64,000 nucleotides of DNA from Marinobacter pelagius (GCF_900114925.1 NZ_FOUR01000003.1:434001-498000); one strand, 5' to 3'. Positions 53,128 to 63,398 are shown, counted from the first letter of the stretch. The notes: generated by a model not told the origin, from the letters alone. Made by a program: numbers and translations.

Positions 53128-54451
53128 GAAACCGGTGTCCGTGAAGGGCACCCTGCTCGTCCTGCTGTTACCGGCCGGCATCGGCCTGATGGCTCTGGCC
53201 TGGCTGGTACACGGGCTATTACTGGACCGGATGGCAAGGGAATTCGTTGAAAGCCGACTGAAGGACGAGGTCGCGTTCCTTGAACACCAGATCCGGGAAT
53301 CCGGCGGTCGCATCGACACGCTCCAGACCGGCGACTATTTCCAGGAAGTCTTTCACCATTCCTTTGCCATCCAGTCCCCCGACCGAACCCTCATTTCCCC
53401 GGAATCCTGGACGCCTCTGCTGATGCCCCTGCTCGAGTCCGGGCCGGACGGTGCCACTCAGGTCGATAGCAGAGGGAGTGGCGACAGCCCCTCCAGCATC
53501 CTGGCCTACAGGGAGTCGTTCCAGGTTGGCGACACACCCATTGTGGTGATTGTCTCCGAAGATCTGGGCGCCCTGAAACGGAGCCAGGCCGAGCTGCATG
53601 CGTGGACCGCCATCGTCTCAATTCTTCTGATCGTGCTGCTCGTTGCGGTGATCTGGCTGGGCATCACCCTGTCCATGCGGCCCGTAGTGACCCTCAAGGC
53701 TGCCCTGAAGAGGCTTCAGGATGGCGAAATCTCCCGTATTGCCGTTCAGGCCCCGGAGGAGTTCCAGCCCCTGGTGCAACAGCTCAACCAATTGCTCGAT
53801 TCCCTCGACCAGCGACTGGAACGCTCCCGGGACGCGCTGGCGAACCTGTCGCACAGCGTCAAAACCCCCATCGCGGCAACCCGGCAGATACTGGAGGATA
53901 CCAGCCGCCCGCTGGACGCCCCCATCAGACACGAAATGGCAACCAGACTCGGGGATATCGACAAACAGCTTGAAGCGGAAATGCGCCGGAGCCGGTTTGC
54001 CGGCCCTCAGGCGGGGAAAAGCGCCTACCCGGTCAAGCAGGCACGGGATCTTCTCTGGATGCTGGGCAGGCTCTATCCGGAAAAATCCTTCGAATTGTCT
54101 TCCGAGTTGATGGAGGAACGGCGTTGGCCGCTGGAGGAACACGATCTGAACGAAGTGCTCGGCAATCTGCTGGATAATGCCGGCAAGTGGTCGGAGAAGA
54201 CCGTCGAGCTTTCATTACTGGAGGAAGACGGCCGAATGATAATGCGGGTCGAGGACGACGGCCCCGGCGTTCACTCCGAATCCCTGTCTTCTCTCGGTGG
54301 CCGCGGGCTTCGGCTGGATGAACAGACTCCCGGCCACGGCCTTGGCCTGGCCATCGTCAGGGAAATCACCGAACGTTACGGTGGTACACTTACCTTTGAC
54401 ACAGGGGCTCGGGGCGGTCTTCGCGCCCTGGTCGATATTCCCTGGACGTAA
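53114..54451 (+). CDS. copS: Sensor histidine kinase partner of CopR
   Basis: This 445-residue membrane kinase has a first membrane segment (TLLVLLLPAGIGLMALAWL), a periplasmic domain of about 140 residues and a second segment (AIVSILLIVLLVAVIWLGI). A HAMP linker follows, then the H-box NLSHSVKTPIAATR with its phospho-acceptor His. The N-box LNEVLGNLLDNAGKWSE and G-boxes VEDDGPGV and PGHGLGLAIV complete the ATPase domain. The architecture is PhoQ/QseC-like. The signal is inferred to be periplasmic copper. Confidence 0.87.
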   Translation: MTLFKKPVSVKGTLLVLLLPAGIGLMALAWLVHGLLLDRMAREFVESRLKDEVAFLEHQIRESGGRIDTLQTGDYFQEVFHHSFAIQSPDRTLISPESWTPLLMPLLESGPDGATQVDSRGSGDSPSSILAYRESFQVGDTPIVVIVSEDLGALKRSQAELHAWTAIVSILLIVLLVAVIWLGITLSMRPVVTLKAALKRLQDGEISRIAVQAPEEFQPLVQQLNQLLDSLDQRLERSRDALANLSHSVKTPIAATRQILEDTSRPLDAPIRHEMATRLGDIDKQLEAEMRRSRFAGPQAGKSAYPVKQARDLLWMLGRLYPEKSFELSSELMEERRWPLEEHDLNEVLGNLLDNAGKWSEKTVELSLLEEDGRMIMRVEDDGPGVHSESLSSLGGRGLRLDEQTPGHGLGLAIVREITERYGGTLTFDTGARGGLRALVDIPWT

Positions 54452-54482
54452 ACTCGGAAAAGCGCATGGAACAATTCTGTTT

Positions 54483-55376
54483 ATGAATGAAGCCAGAACA
54501 GGTGAATGCGGTTGTAAGTCAGTCGATCCCGGAAGCCAAACACCGGTGGCGCCCCAATCGTCGGGCGAATGGGTCAGCCTGTACCGTATTCCAAAAATGG
54601 ACTGCCCGTCAGAAGAGCGGATGATTCGCATGGCGCTGGACGGCTGTGCGCAGATAGGTGGCCTGACATTCGATCTGGAAAACCGCCAACTCCGGGTGCT
54701 TCACTACGGCGAAGCCCAACCTGTGACCGACAGGCTGCTGCCCCTGGGACTGGGGGCAACCCTGCAGGAAACACGCGCGGCGGATCCGGAGGCCATCGAA
54801 GCTGCCACAGCAGCGGCGACTCGTGCCGGCGAAGAATCCGGCACCCTGAAGATCCTGCTCGCCATCAACGCAGTGATGTTCGTGCTGGAACTTGCAACCG
54901 GCGTGGTCGCCCAGTCCACCGCCCTGATTGCCGATTCCCTCGATATGTTCGCCGATGCGGCCGTATATGGCCTGTCACTGTATGCCGTTGCACATAGCAT
55001 CCGGATGCAGGTGCGCGCGGCCCATGTTGCCGGCGTTCTGCAATTGATCCTGGCCCTCGGGGTACTGCTGGAAGTGGGCCGGCGATTCCTGCTGGGCAGC
55101 GAGCCGGAATCGGCGCTGATGATGGTGATGGCTCTGATTGCCCTGGTGGCCAACAGCACCTGTCTGATCCTGATCTCCCGGCACCGGCATGGTGGCGCCC
55201 ACATGAAAGCCAGCTGGATATTCTCCGCCAACGACGTGGTCATCAATCTCGGGGTCATCGTTGCCGGCGCCCTGGTGGCCTGGACCGGTTCCAACTATCC
55301 CGACCTCGTGGTCGGCACCATTGTGGGCCTGATCGTGTTGAACGGAGCGCGGCGCATTCTGGCGCTCAAATCCTGA
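54483..55376 (+). CDS. CDF-type cation transporter with N-terminal metal-binding-like domain
   Basis: This 297-residue protein begins with a Cys-rich head (MNEARTGECGCKSVDP) and a degenerate HMA-like stretch (SLYRIPKMDCPSEERMIRMAL), followed by a CDF membrane domain (ALIADSLDMFADAAVYGLSLYAV, IFSANDVVINLGVIVAGAL). The usual HD pair in the metal site reads DxxxD and NDxxxN, so metal preference may differ. The start has a weak ribosome site. It is followed 12 bases later by the MerR-type regulator, with which it forms an operon. Confidence 0.8.
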   Translation: MNEARTGECGCKSVDPGSQTPVAPQSSGEWVSLYRIPKMDCPSEERMIRMALDGCAQIGGLTFDLENRQLRVLHYGEAQPVTDRLLPLGLGATLQETRAADPEAIEAATAAATRAGEESGTLKILLAINAVMFVLELATGVVAQSTALIADSLDMFADAAVYGLSLYAVAHSIRMQVRAAHVAGVLQLILALGVLLEVGRRFLLGSEPESALMMVMALIALVANSTCLILISRHRHGGAHMKASWIFSANDVVINLGVIVAGALVAWTGSNYPDLVVGTIVGLIVLNGARRILALKS

Positions 55377-55388
55377 AGGAGGGAAGCC

Positions 55389-55847
55389 TTGAGAATCGGA
55401 GCCATTGCCAAACAGGCGGGCATTCCCGTCGAGACCATCCGGTACTACGAAAAAATCGGCCTTCTGCCCGAACCGGTCCGTGACGCCAGCGGCTATCGCA
55501 GCTACCGCCAGGCTCACCTGGACCGGCTGCTGTTCATCAAACGCTGTCGCAACCTCGATATGGCCCAGGATGAAATACGGGAGCTGATCCGTCTGGCGGA
55601 AAACCCAGATGCCGACTGCAGTGGTGTAGATGCTCTGCTTGCCCGCCACCTGGATCATGTGCGTGACCGTTTGAGGGAGTTGGCGAGCCTGGAGCAGACC
55701 CTGGAAAAGTTGCAGGCCGCCTGCAGTGACGGGGGCACGGTGAGCGAGTGCGGCATACTCGGAGGGCTGACCTCCGAACTGGACAAACTGGACATGGCCA
55801 GTGACCACAACCATGTACCGGGCACCCACGGCCAGGGCCACAGCTGA
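55389..55847 (+). CDS. MerR-family heavy-metal regulator, CadR/PbrR-like
   Basis: This 152-residue protein has an N-terminal MerR helix-turn-helix (MRIGAIAKQAGIPVETIRYY) and a dimerisation helix. Metal-site cysteines are Cys77 (NPDADCSGV), Cys112 (QAACSD) and Cys121 (SECGIL), as in CadR, PbrR and ZntR. The His-containing tail HNHVPGTHGQGHS is typical of CadR. The start is TTG, with a strong AAGGAGGG site. Likely targets are the two MerR-type promoters at 36455 and 55875, both in front of CDF exporters. Confidence 0.9.
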   Translation: MRIGAIAKQAGIPVETIRYYEKIGLLPEPVRDASGYRSYRQAHLDRLLFIKRCRNLDMAQDEIRELIRLAENPDADCSGVDALLARHLDHVRDRLRELASLEQTLEKLQAACSDGGTVSECGILGGLTSELDKLDMASDHNHVPGTHGQGHS

Positions 55848-55874
55848 CGATTCTGAGGCCCTCGCCTTCGGGAG

Positions 55875-55905
55875 TTGACCCTGTAGCAGCTACAGGCTTT
55901 TTACT
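55875..55905 (+). promoter_or_regulatory. MerR-type promoter with operator dyad
   Basis: TTGACC (55875-55880) is followed by CTGTAGCAGCTACAG (55881-55895) and a TTTACT/TTACTA -10 around 55900-55906, giving a long spacer. The first 12 bases (TTGACCCTGTAG) and the TACAGGCTTTT segment are identical to the promoter at 36455. Confidence 0.8.
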
Positions 55906-55933
55906 ATAGGCAACTGAAGAACAGGAGGACACC

Positions 55934-56608
55934 ATGGCCTGCAGTTGCTCGGCTCCCGAACCAAAATCCCCCGCCCCCGGGTTCCGCAAGGCGCTCTGGA
56001 TCGCCCTGTGGGTGAATCTCGCCATGTTCCTGGTGGAGGGTATTGCCAGTATCCAGTCCGGCTCGGTCTCATTGATGGCCGATGCCATCGACTTCTTTGG
56101 CGACAGTGCCAACTACATCCTTTCCCTGAGTGTTCTGTCCATGGGCATGCTCTGGCGTGGTCGGGCCGCCATGGTTAAAGGCTTGACCATGGCCACCTTC
56201 GGCCTTGTGGTCTGGGCGCGGGCCATCTGGGTGGCCCAGAGCGGAATCACGCCGGAACCGCTGACCATGGGCGCCGTGGGTCTGCTGGCGCTGGCGGCTA
56301 ATGTCAGTGTCGCCGTCATGCTGTTCCGCTTCCGGGAGGGCGACTCGGACATGCGCTCGGTGTGGCTGTGCAGCCGCAACGACGCCATCAGCAATATCGC
56401 GGTCATGGGCGCCGCCCTGGGCGTCTTCGGCACCGGCACCGCCTGGCCGGACCTGGTCGTAGCAGCCATCATGGGCAGCCTCGCCGTCACTGCCGGCATC
56501 AGCGTGGTTCGCCATGCCCGCAAGGACATCGCCGAGGCCCGGCCCTGCGCGGTGGAACCCGCCACCAACAGCTCGTCTAGAACGCCAGGGAAATCATCAC
56601 CGGGATGA
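55934..56608 (+). CDS. CDF-family cation transporter, short form
   Basis: This 224-residue membrane protein has Cys near the N-terminus (MACSCSAPEP) and the CDF motifs LMADAIDFFGDSANYILSL and WLCSRNDAISNIAVMGAAL. It lacks the cytoplasmic C-terminal domain of full-length CDF proteins. The MerR-type promoter upstream implies induction by the adjacent regulator. Its 3' end overlaps the convergent AEC gene by 32 bases. Confidence 0.85.
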   Translation: MACSCSAPEPKSPAPGFRKALWIALWVNLAMFLVEGIASIQSGSVSLMADAIDFFGDSANYILSLSVLSMGMLWRGRAAMVKGLTMATFGLVVWARAIWVAQSGITPEPLTMGAVGLLALAANVSVAVMLFRFREGDSDMRSVWLCSRNDAISNIAVMGAALGVFGTGTAWPDLVVAAIMGSLAVTAGISVVRHARKDIAEARPCAVEPATNSSSRTPGKSSPG

Positions 56609-57494
56609 ACGCCAGGGCGAACAGGGTGGTCAGCAGCACCGTGCCCGCCGCCTGCCTTGGCGCCGTATCCAGCAGGGTCGCAATGACCACGGTGTTGGCG
56701 GCGATCGGTGTGATGGAGATCAGGAACATAGCCTGGTGCACGGCAGTATCGTAGATGCCCAGGACGTTGGCATCCAGCCACCAGAACAGGATGGCCACCA
56801 GCGGCCAGACCACGAACTTGCCGAAGAAGGCCAGACCGGTGAAGCGGATATTGCCTGCCAGCCCCCGGAACGAGGTGATGCTCATGCCGATGATCATCAT
56901 CCCCAGGATGCTGTAGGCGCCCCGCAGGTTGTCGAACAGCGGCACGAAAATGTCCGGGATCCGGTAGCCGGACAGGTTGAGCGCCACCGCCGCCAGAAAG
57001 GCATAGATGGAAGGCAGCTTCACCACTCGCCAGAGCGCATCTTTCAGTTCATACCGGCCCCTGGCCGCCAGGTAGAACCCCACCGAGTTCTCGAACAGGG
57101 TCGTACCCAGCATGCACACGATGTAAAGGCCCAAACCCTCCTCGCCGAACAGCAGCAAAGCCACCGGAATCCCGAAATAACCGGTATTTCCGGAACCCAC
57201 ACACAAGGGAATGATGCTGGCGCTGCCATCGGTAATCAGCCTGCGTGCCAGTTTCAGCTGCACAAGCCCCAGCACCGAGCAGATGCTGAAGGTCAGGAAC
57301 GGCAGTAACACCACCTCCGGTGACAACGGCGCCGCCATTACCCCGGAGAACACCACCGACGGCGTGACGATGTAAAGCATGATCCCGGCGATATGTTTAC
57401 CACTGGCTTCCAGGTAGCGACCGGCAATCCAGCCAAGGGCAACCGTCACATACAAAGGGATCAGCTTCAGGAATAACGCCAGCGCAGCGGCCAT
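56577..57494 (-). CDS. AEC-family (auxin efflux carrier-like) transporter
   Basis: This 305-residue protein has about ten membrane segments in two similar halves and family stretches IMLYIVTPSVVFSGVMAAP, PLCVGSGNTGYFGIPVALLLFG and ISITPIAANTVVIATL. AEC proteins export small organic anions; the substrate here is unknown. The ATG follows GGAG. It is divergent from norC, with 187 bases between. Confidence 0.9.
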   Translation of the reverse strand: MAAALALFLKLIPLYVTVALGWIAGRYLEASGKHIAGIMLYIVTPSVVFSGVMAAPLSPEVVLLPFLTFSICSVLGLVQLKLARRLITDGSASIIPLCVGSGNTGYFGIPVALLLFGEEGLGLYIVCMLGTTLFENSVGFYLAARGRYELKDALWRVVKLPSIYAFLAAVALNLSGYRIPDIFVPLFDNLRGAYSILGMMIIGMSITSFRGLAGNIRFTGLAFFGKFVVWPLVAILFWWLDANVLGIYDTAVHQAMFLISITPIAANTVVIATLLDTAPRQAAGTVLLTTLFALAFIPVMISLAF

Positions 57495-57595
57495 TGAGGT
57501 CTCCGGACAACAGATTTCAGGTTCAGCGCGCGAAGTCTATCACCTACCCCTCCAGAGGTAACTCCCCGGCGCAATAGTGTGAAATTCAGTAATGC

Positions 57596-57629
57596 TTGAC
57601 AATCATCAACAGCATTTGAAATACATCTT
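57596..57629 (+). promoter_or_regulatory. norC control region: FNR/DNR box overlapped by an NsrR-like operator
   Basis: TTGACAATCATCAA (57596-57609) has both half-site cores of the FNR/DNR consensus. A 23-base element at 57607-57629 ends with AAATACATCTT, an exact NsrR half-site. Its left half (CAACAGCATTT) matches at 8 of 11 positions. Dual control by a DNR/ANR activator and an NO-sensing repressor is inferred. Confidence 0.6.
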
Positions 57630-57681
57630 TATATCCTAGTGGTGTAGTCAGGTATTCCACAACGACCAAGGAGAGAGACCG

Positions 57682-58131
57682 ATGGCCGAGCGCTTTACCA
57701 AAAGCATGGCCAGGAACATCTACCTGGGAGGCAGTGCCTTCTTCGTATTGCTGTTCCTGGCCCTGACTTTTGACACTCAATCACGGGCCATGCCCGAACG
57801 GGATAACCGGGACCAGCTTACCGAGCAGGTAGTCCGGGGCAAACATGTCTGGGAAAACAACAACTGTGTTGGCTGTCATTCCCTGATGGGCGAAGGCGCC
57901 TACTTTGCACCGGAGCTGGCCAACGTGTTCGACCGCCGGGGCGCCAGTGACTCCGAGGTCTTCAAGGCCTACATGAAGGGCTGGATGAATGCCATGCCTA
58001 CCAACGTGCCGGGCCGCCGGCAGATGCCGCAGTTCAATCTGACCGACCAGGAAATCGAGGATCTGGCGGCGTTCCTGGAGTGGACGTCCAAGATCGACGA
58101 TAACGGCTGGCCACCCAACATTGAAGGCTGA
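57682..58131 (+). CDS. norC: Nitric oxide reductase cytochrome c subunit
   Basis: NorC (149 residues) is the membrane-anchored cytochrome that feeds electrons to NorB. One N-terminal membrane helix (IYLGGSAFFVLLFLALTF) is followed by the haem site NNCVGCHSLMGEGAYFAPEL. The axial Met lies in RRQMPQFNLTDQEIEDL. The ribosome site AAGGAGAG is strong. It is first in the nor operon, 16 bases before norB. Confidence 0.97.
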   Translation: MAERFTKSMARNIYLGGSAFFVLLFLALTFDTQSRAMPERDNRDQLTEQVVRGKHVWENNNCVGCHSLMGEGAYFAPELANVFDRRGASDSEVFKAYMKGWMNAMPTNVPGRRQMPQFNLTDQEIEDLAAFLEWTSKIDDNGWPPNIEG

Positions 58132-59562
<1,431 letters not shown>

Positions 59563-59623
59563 ACCCACCCCTGAGCGGGGTTGCCGGCCGCCCGACAGCC
59601 CCGCCAAACCCCGGATACCGACC

Positions 59624-60574
59624 GTGCAAGCACAAGCCGTCAATCCCAAAGACACACTGCAGAGGAACCGGCTCATTACCCGGGCCAGTTTCTTTGCACT
59701 GTTTCTGCTTGCGCCGGTCCTCAACCTGTTCCGTTACGACCTGACCGAAACCCACTTTATCCTGTTCGGGTTTCCGCTTTCCTTTAACCTGAACCTGGAC
59801 TGGGTCGCCCGGAGCGCACCGGCGGATGTGGCCGGGCAGATCCTGTTCTGGTTCATTCTTCCCATCCTCGTACTGGTACCTCTGGTACTCTGGATTGCGT
59901 GGAAATGGGGACGCATCTACTGCGGCTGGCTGTGCCCGCACTTTTCCGTGGTGGAAACGGTCAACCACCTGATGACCCGGATCACCGGCCGCCCCACCCT
60001 GTGGGAGGCGCTGAAGAAAGGCCGCCGGGGCAAAGTCATCCACTGGGCTGGACTGACCCTGGTGTGCGGACTGATCGGGTTCTCCTGGGCACTGGCAATG
60101 CTCTCGTATTTGCTGCCGCCGATTCCTCTGTACACCGATCTCGTGACCGGCAATCTGGCGTTCTACCCCTCGGTCTTCCTGGCCGTGGCCAGTACCGTTT
60201 TCACCCTGGACTTCCTGTTTGCCCGGCATCTGTTCTGCAAGTACGGCTGCGCCTTCGGCGTGGTGCAGAGCATCGCCTGGATGACCAATGGCCGGGGCCG
60301 AATGGTGACCTTCGATACCGCCCGCGCCGCCGCCTGCCGGGACTGCACCAAGGCCTGCGACGAAGCCTGTCCTATGCGGCTGCCCACCCGCAGCCACAAG
60401 CGCGCCAAGTTCACCTGTACTCAGTGCCTGCAATGCGTGAGCGCCTGCCGGGAGGTTCAGAAAGACAATCCCGAGGGCAGCCTGCTGCACTGGGAGCCGG
60501 GCGAGCCCAACCGCCAGACCGTGCTGATCCCGGTGCACCAGCTGGACAACGAACCAGCCGGGCGTCGGGGCTGA
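59624..60574 (+). CDS. 4Fe-4S membrane protein (NapH/CcoG-like) inside the nor operon
   Basis: This protein of about 316 residues has four to five membrane helices. A cysteine motif, RIYCGWLCPHFSVVE, resembles the CxxxCP of NapH/NosR/CcoG, followed by FCKYGCAFGVVQS. Two 4Fe-4S ferredoxin sites lie near the C-terminus (CRDCTKACDEACP and CTQCLQCVSACREV). I took GTG 59624 as start; an in-frame GTG at 59537 would lie inside norB. It probably handles electrons or metal for NOR assembly, but its role is unproven. Confidence 0.82.
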   Translation: MQAQAVNPKDTLQRNRLITRASFFALFLLAPVLNLFRYDLTETHFILFGFPLSFNLNLDWVARSAPADVAGQILFWFILPILVLVPLVLWIAWKWGRIYCGWLCPHFSVVETVNHLMTRITGRPTLWEALKKGRRGKVIHWAGLTLVCGLIGFSWALAMLSYLLPPIPLYTDLVTGNLAFYPSVFLAVASTVFTLDFLFARHLFCKYGCAFGVVQSIAWMTNGRGRMVTFDTARAAACRDCTKACDEACPMRLPTRSHKRAKFTCTQCLQCVSACREVQKDNPEGSLLHWEPGEPNRQTVLIPVHQLDNEPAGRRG

Positions 60575-60587
60575 CAAGGAGCAAGCA

Positions 60588-62411
60588 ATGGAAGAATGGG
60601 TTGGCTACAAATGGCATGAATACATCACCCGCCAGGCGCTGGGCGAGTTTCCCGAACATGCCGTCCACCTGAAAGACGAAGCCCGCAACCTGGGCATCCT
60701 GTTCCGGGCTCTGGGCGGTGATCCGGCATTAAGCCTGGTAACGGCCGAACCCCGGCATTTCCGGTTGCGCCGGCGATTCCTGCACAAGCTCGCCGGCACC
60801 CATCGCAAGTTCGAACTAGCCTGGCGTGATGACCAGAACCTGCGACTGCCCGAGCGCGTGGCCCTGTTTCCGTCAGCAAGCCTGAACCGGGACCTGTACC
60901 TCTGGCTGGCAGCGCTGGCCGCCTCGCCGGAACCGGAGGCAAGCGACTGGCTCACCGGCAACCAGGCCATGGTCCAGGACGTTCTGGCACGTTGGCCGGG
61001 GTTGGAGCGCATCTATCAGCGTCTGGTCAGCCACTCGCTGCAGTGGCGCCCGCACCCGGATGACCTGCCGCCGGTCGAGGCCGCCAGGGAAGACGCCATT
61101 CGCCAGGCCCTGATCCATCCCGGCAGTGTTACCCGGATTCCGGGTGCCGGCACCGACCCCTGGCCGGTCATTCTGTGGCTCTACCCTTCATTGAATCAGC
61201 GCCCTGCCAACGGCCAGGTCATTGGTGACGACAATACCCAATCCAGCCCCGGCGGGCTGTCGAAGAAACGCAAGCGCCGGCAGGCCGAACGGGTTGAAGG
61301 CTTCGACCGGGACCAGGGCCTGATGATCTTCCGGCTGGAGAGCCTGTTCTCCTGGACCGAGTTCATTCCGGTCGACCGGGCCGGTGACGACACCGAAGAG
61401 GAAGACGCCGAGGCCGTGGCCGACGACATGGACATGATCTCCGTGTCCAACGACCGGCGCGAGACCTCTTCCTCCATCAAGTTCGACCTGGACCTGCCCT
61501 CGGAAGAAAATGACGACCTGCGCCTTGGCCCAGGCATTCACCTGCCGGAGTGGGACTGGCGCAGCCAGAGCTACCGGGAGAAATTCTGCTGCCTGCAGCC
61601 GATGCTGGCGCGGGATGCGCAGCCTGCAGATCTGCCCGAACCGCTGAGACGTCCCGCGAAACGCCTGCAGAGACAATTCAGCGCCCTGAAACCGCTGAAA
61701 CAGTGGCAGAAGCGCCAAGTGGAGGGCGAGGAACTGGATCTGGATGCCTGCCTGGAGCGGGAGGTCCAGAACCGCCAGCGCCAGGGCGCCATCGACCAGA
61801 AGCTGTTCGTTCGCTGCCAGCAAAGCCAGCGGGACCTGGCCTGCCTGGTGCTGGCGGACGTGTCCCTGTCCACCGAAACCTACATCAACAACCACCAGCG
61901 CGTGATCGACGTGGCCCGGGACGGCCTGCAACTGCTCAGTGAGGCCCTGCAGGCCAGCCGCGACCCGTTCGCCCTGTTCGCTTTCTCCTCCCGTCGCCGG
62001 GACCATGTACGTTTCCATCACATCAAGGGTTTCGACGAGGCCTATACCGGCACTATCCGCGGCCGCATCCAGGCCCTGGAGCCGGGCTACTACACCCGCA
62101 TGGGGGCCGCCATCCGCCAGGCCACCCGTATGCTCCAGGCCCGTCACGAACACCAGAAGATCCTGCTGCTGCTCACCGATGGCAAGCCCAACGACCTGGA
62201 TCTGTACGAAGGCCGCTACGGCGTGGAAGACACCCGCATGGCGGTGCAGGAAGCCCACAAGGCCGGCCTGACCCCGTTCTGCGTCACCATCGACGACGAG
62301 GCCAGCGAATACCTGCCCTATGTGTTCGGCAGCAACCATTACGTGGTGATCCGGGACCCGGCCCAGCTGCCCCTGCAACTACCCAAACTCTATCTCAACC
62401 TGACCCGATGA
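60588..62411 (+). CDS. norD: Nitric oxide reductase activation protein, VWA domain
   Basis: NorD (607 residues) is needed, with the AAA+ protein NorQ, to load iron into NorB. The C-terminal von Willebrand factor A domain carries the MIDAS motif LVLADVSLSTETYINN and LLLTDGKPNDLDLYEGRYGVEDT. The long N-terminal half is helical and charged, with an acidic segment (DTEEEDAEAVADDMD). The ribosome site is AAGGAG. Its partner norQ lies convergent at the end of the window, an unusual separation. Confidence 0.95.
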   Translation: MEEWVGYKWHEYITRQALGEFPEHAVHLKDEARNLGILFRALGGDPALSLVTAEPRHFRLRRRFLHKLAGTHRKFELAWRDDQNLRLPERVALFPSASLNRDLYLWLAALAASPEPEASDWLTGNQAMVQDVLARWPGLERIYQRLVSHSLQWRPHPDDLPPVEAAREDAIRQALIHPGSVTRIPGAGTDPWPVILWLYPSLNQRPANGQVIGDDNTQSSPGGLSKKRKRRQAERVEGFDRDQGLMIFRLESLFSWTEFIPVDRAGDDTEEEDAEAVADDMDMISVSNDRRETSSSIKFDLDLPSEENDDLRLGPGIHLPEWDWRSQSYREKFCCLQPMLARDAQPADLPEPLRRPAKRLQRQFSALKPLKQWQKRQVEGEELDLDACLEREVQNRQRQGAIDQKLFVRCQQSQRDLACLVLADVSLSTETYINNHQRVIDVARDGLQLLSEALQASRDPFALFAFSSRRRDHVRFHHIKGFDEAYTGTIRGRIQALEPGYYTRMGAAIRQATRMLQARHEHQKILLLLTDGKPNDLDLYEGRYGVEDTRMAVQEAHKAGLTPFCVTIDDEASEYLPYVFGSNHYVVIRDPAQLPLQLPKLYLNLTR

Positions 62412-62989
62412 CTATGAACGAGCTGCCTGCAACCAGGGCCAGACACCTGCCCGGCGATATTGCCGTCTGGATGTTCATCTTTGCCGAACTGGCGGTGTTC
62501 GGCATCCTGTTCATCGGCTTCACCGTGGCCCGCAGCCTCGATCCGGCCACCTTCCATGCCGGCCGGGAGGTTCTGCACCCGTGGATCGGTCTGCTCAACA
62601 CCGTGGCACTGATCACCGGCAGCTATCTGGTGGCCACCGCGGTACACCGGCTCCGTCTTGGGGAACCGGGTACGCGGCTGCGACTCTGGCTGGCGATCGC
62701 AGTATCCACCGTCTATACCATCGGCAAACTCTGGGAATACGCCGACCTGTATGGCCAGGGCTATAACCTCGGCACCGACACCTTCTTCATGTTCTATTTC
62801 TTCCTGACCTTCTTCCATTTCATGCACGTGGTGCTGGGGCAGATCATCCTGGTCGTCCTGGCAGTGAAAGTTGGCAATGGCGATTACGACGGTTCCGACA
62901 TGAACGGGATGGAGTCCGGTGCTTCTTACTGGCACATGGTGGACCTGGTATGGCTGGTGCTTTTTCCGATGGTTTATGTACTGGCGTGA
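62408..62989 (+). CDS. norE: NorE, cytochrome c oxidase subunit III-like protein
   Basis: This 193-residue membrane protein of the oxidase subunit III family has five membrane segments: LPGDIAVWMFIFAELAVFGIL, LLNTVALITGSYLVATAV, FFMFYFFLTFFHFMHVVLG and SYWHMVDLVWLVLFPMVYVLA. It is accessory to NOR function. Its ATG overlaps the norD stop as ATGA. Confidence 0.93.
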   Translation: MTMNELPATRARHLPGDIAVWMFIFAELAVFGILFIGFTVARSLDPATFHAGREVLHPWIGLLNTVALITGSYLVATAVHRLRLGEPGTRLRLWLAIAVSTVYTIGKLWEYADLYGQGYNLGTDTFFMFYFFLTFFHFMHVVLGQIILVVLAVKVGNGDYDGSDMNGMESGASYWHMVDLVWLVLFPMVYVLA

Positions 62990-63001
62990 GGAGAAACTGA
63001 C

Positions 63002-63241
63002 ATGCTGACAATCTACCTGACGTTGATGATCTGTACTGCGCTGCCGGTCATCGCCCTGCAAACGGGTCTGGGGCCCGAGTTCCTGGCCTGGCTGGTGTTT
63101 GCCCTGATTGTCGTAAAGGCGATGTTGCTGGTGGACCACTTCATGGAAATGCGGAAAGCTCCACGAGGCTGGCGCCTCGCCGCCCAGGCCTGGGCGCCGG
63201 TGGTGGTGGCGGTGATCGCCGGGTTCCATGCGGCGAGCTAG
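63002..63241 (+). CDS. norF: NorF-like small membrane protein (oxidase subunit IV-like)
   Basis: This 79-residue protein has two to three membrane segments, with VFALIVVKAMLLVDHFMEMRKAP, typical of small oxidase subunit IV/NorF proteins. It follows norE by 12 bases with a GAGGAG site and closes the operon. Three hairpin repeats follow. Confidence 0.85.
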   Translation: MLTIYLTLMICTALPVIALQTGLGPEFLAWLVFALIVVKAMLLVDHFMEMRKAPRGWRLAAQAWAPVVVAVIAGFHAAS

Positions 63242-63263
63242 GGGTGGGATTTTCCGTGAACAT

Positions 63264-63395
63264 GGGGTCAGATGAAAGTTTTCATCAGACCCCGGAGCTG
63301 AGGGGCCGACGTGAAGATGGGGTCAGATGAAGGCTTTCATCAGACCCCGGAGCTGGGCTGAACATGGGGTCAGAAGAACGCTTTCTTCTGACCCC
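63264..63395. repeat. Cluster of three 30-base hairpin repeats (REP-like)
   Basis: Copies at 63264-63293 and 63319-63348 are GATGAA-type with one arm mismatch at position 7. The copy at 63366-63395 is GAAGAA-type and perfect. They fill the gap between the convergent norF and the gene at 63399. Short flanking words (CCCCGGAGCTG after the first two copies) are also duplicated. Confidence 0.9.
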
Positions 63396-63398
63396 GTC

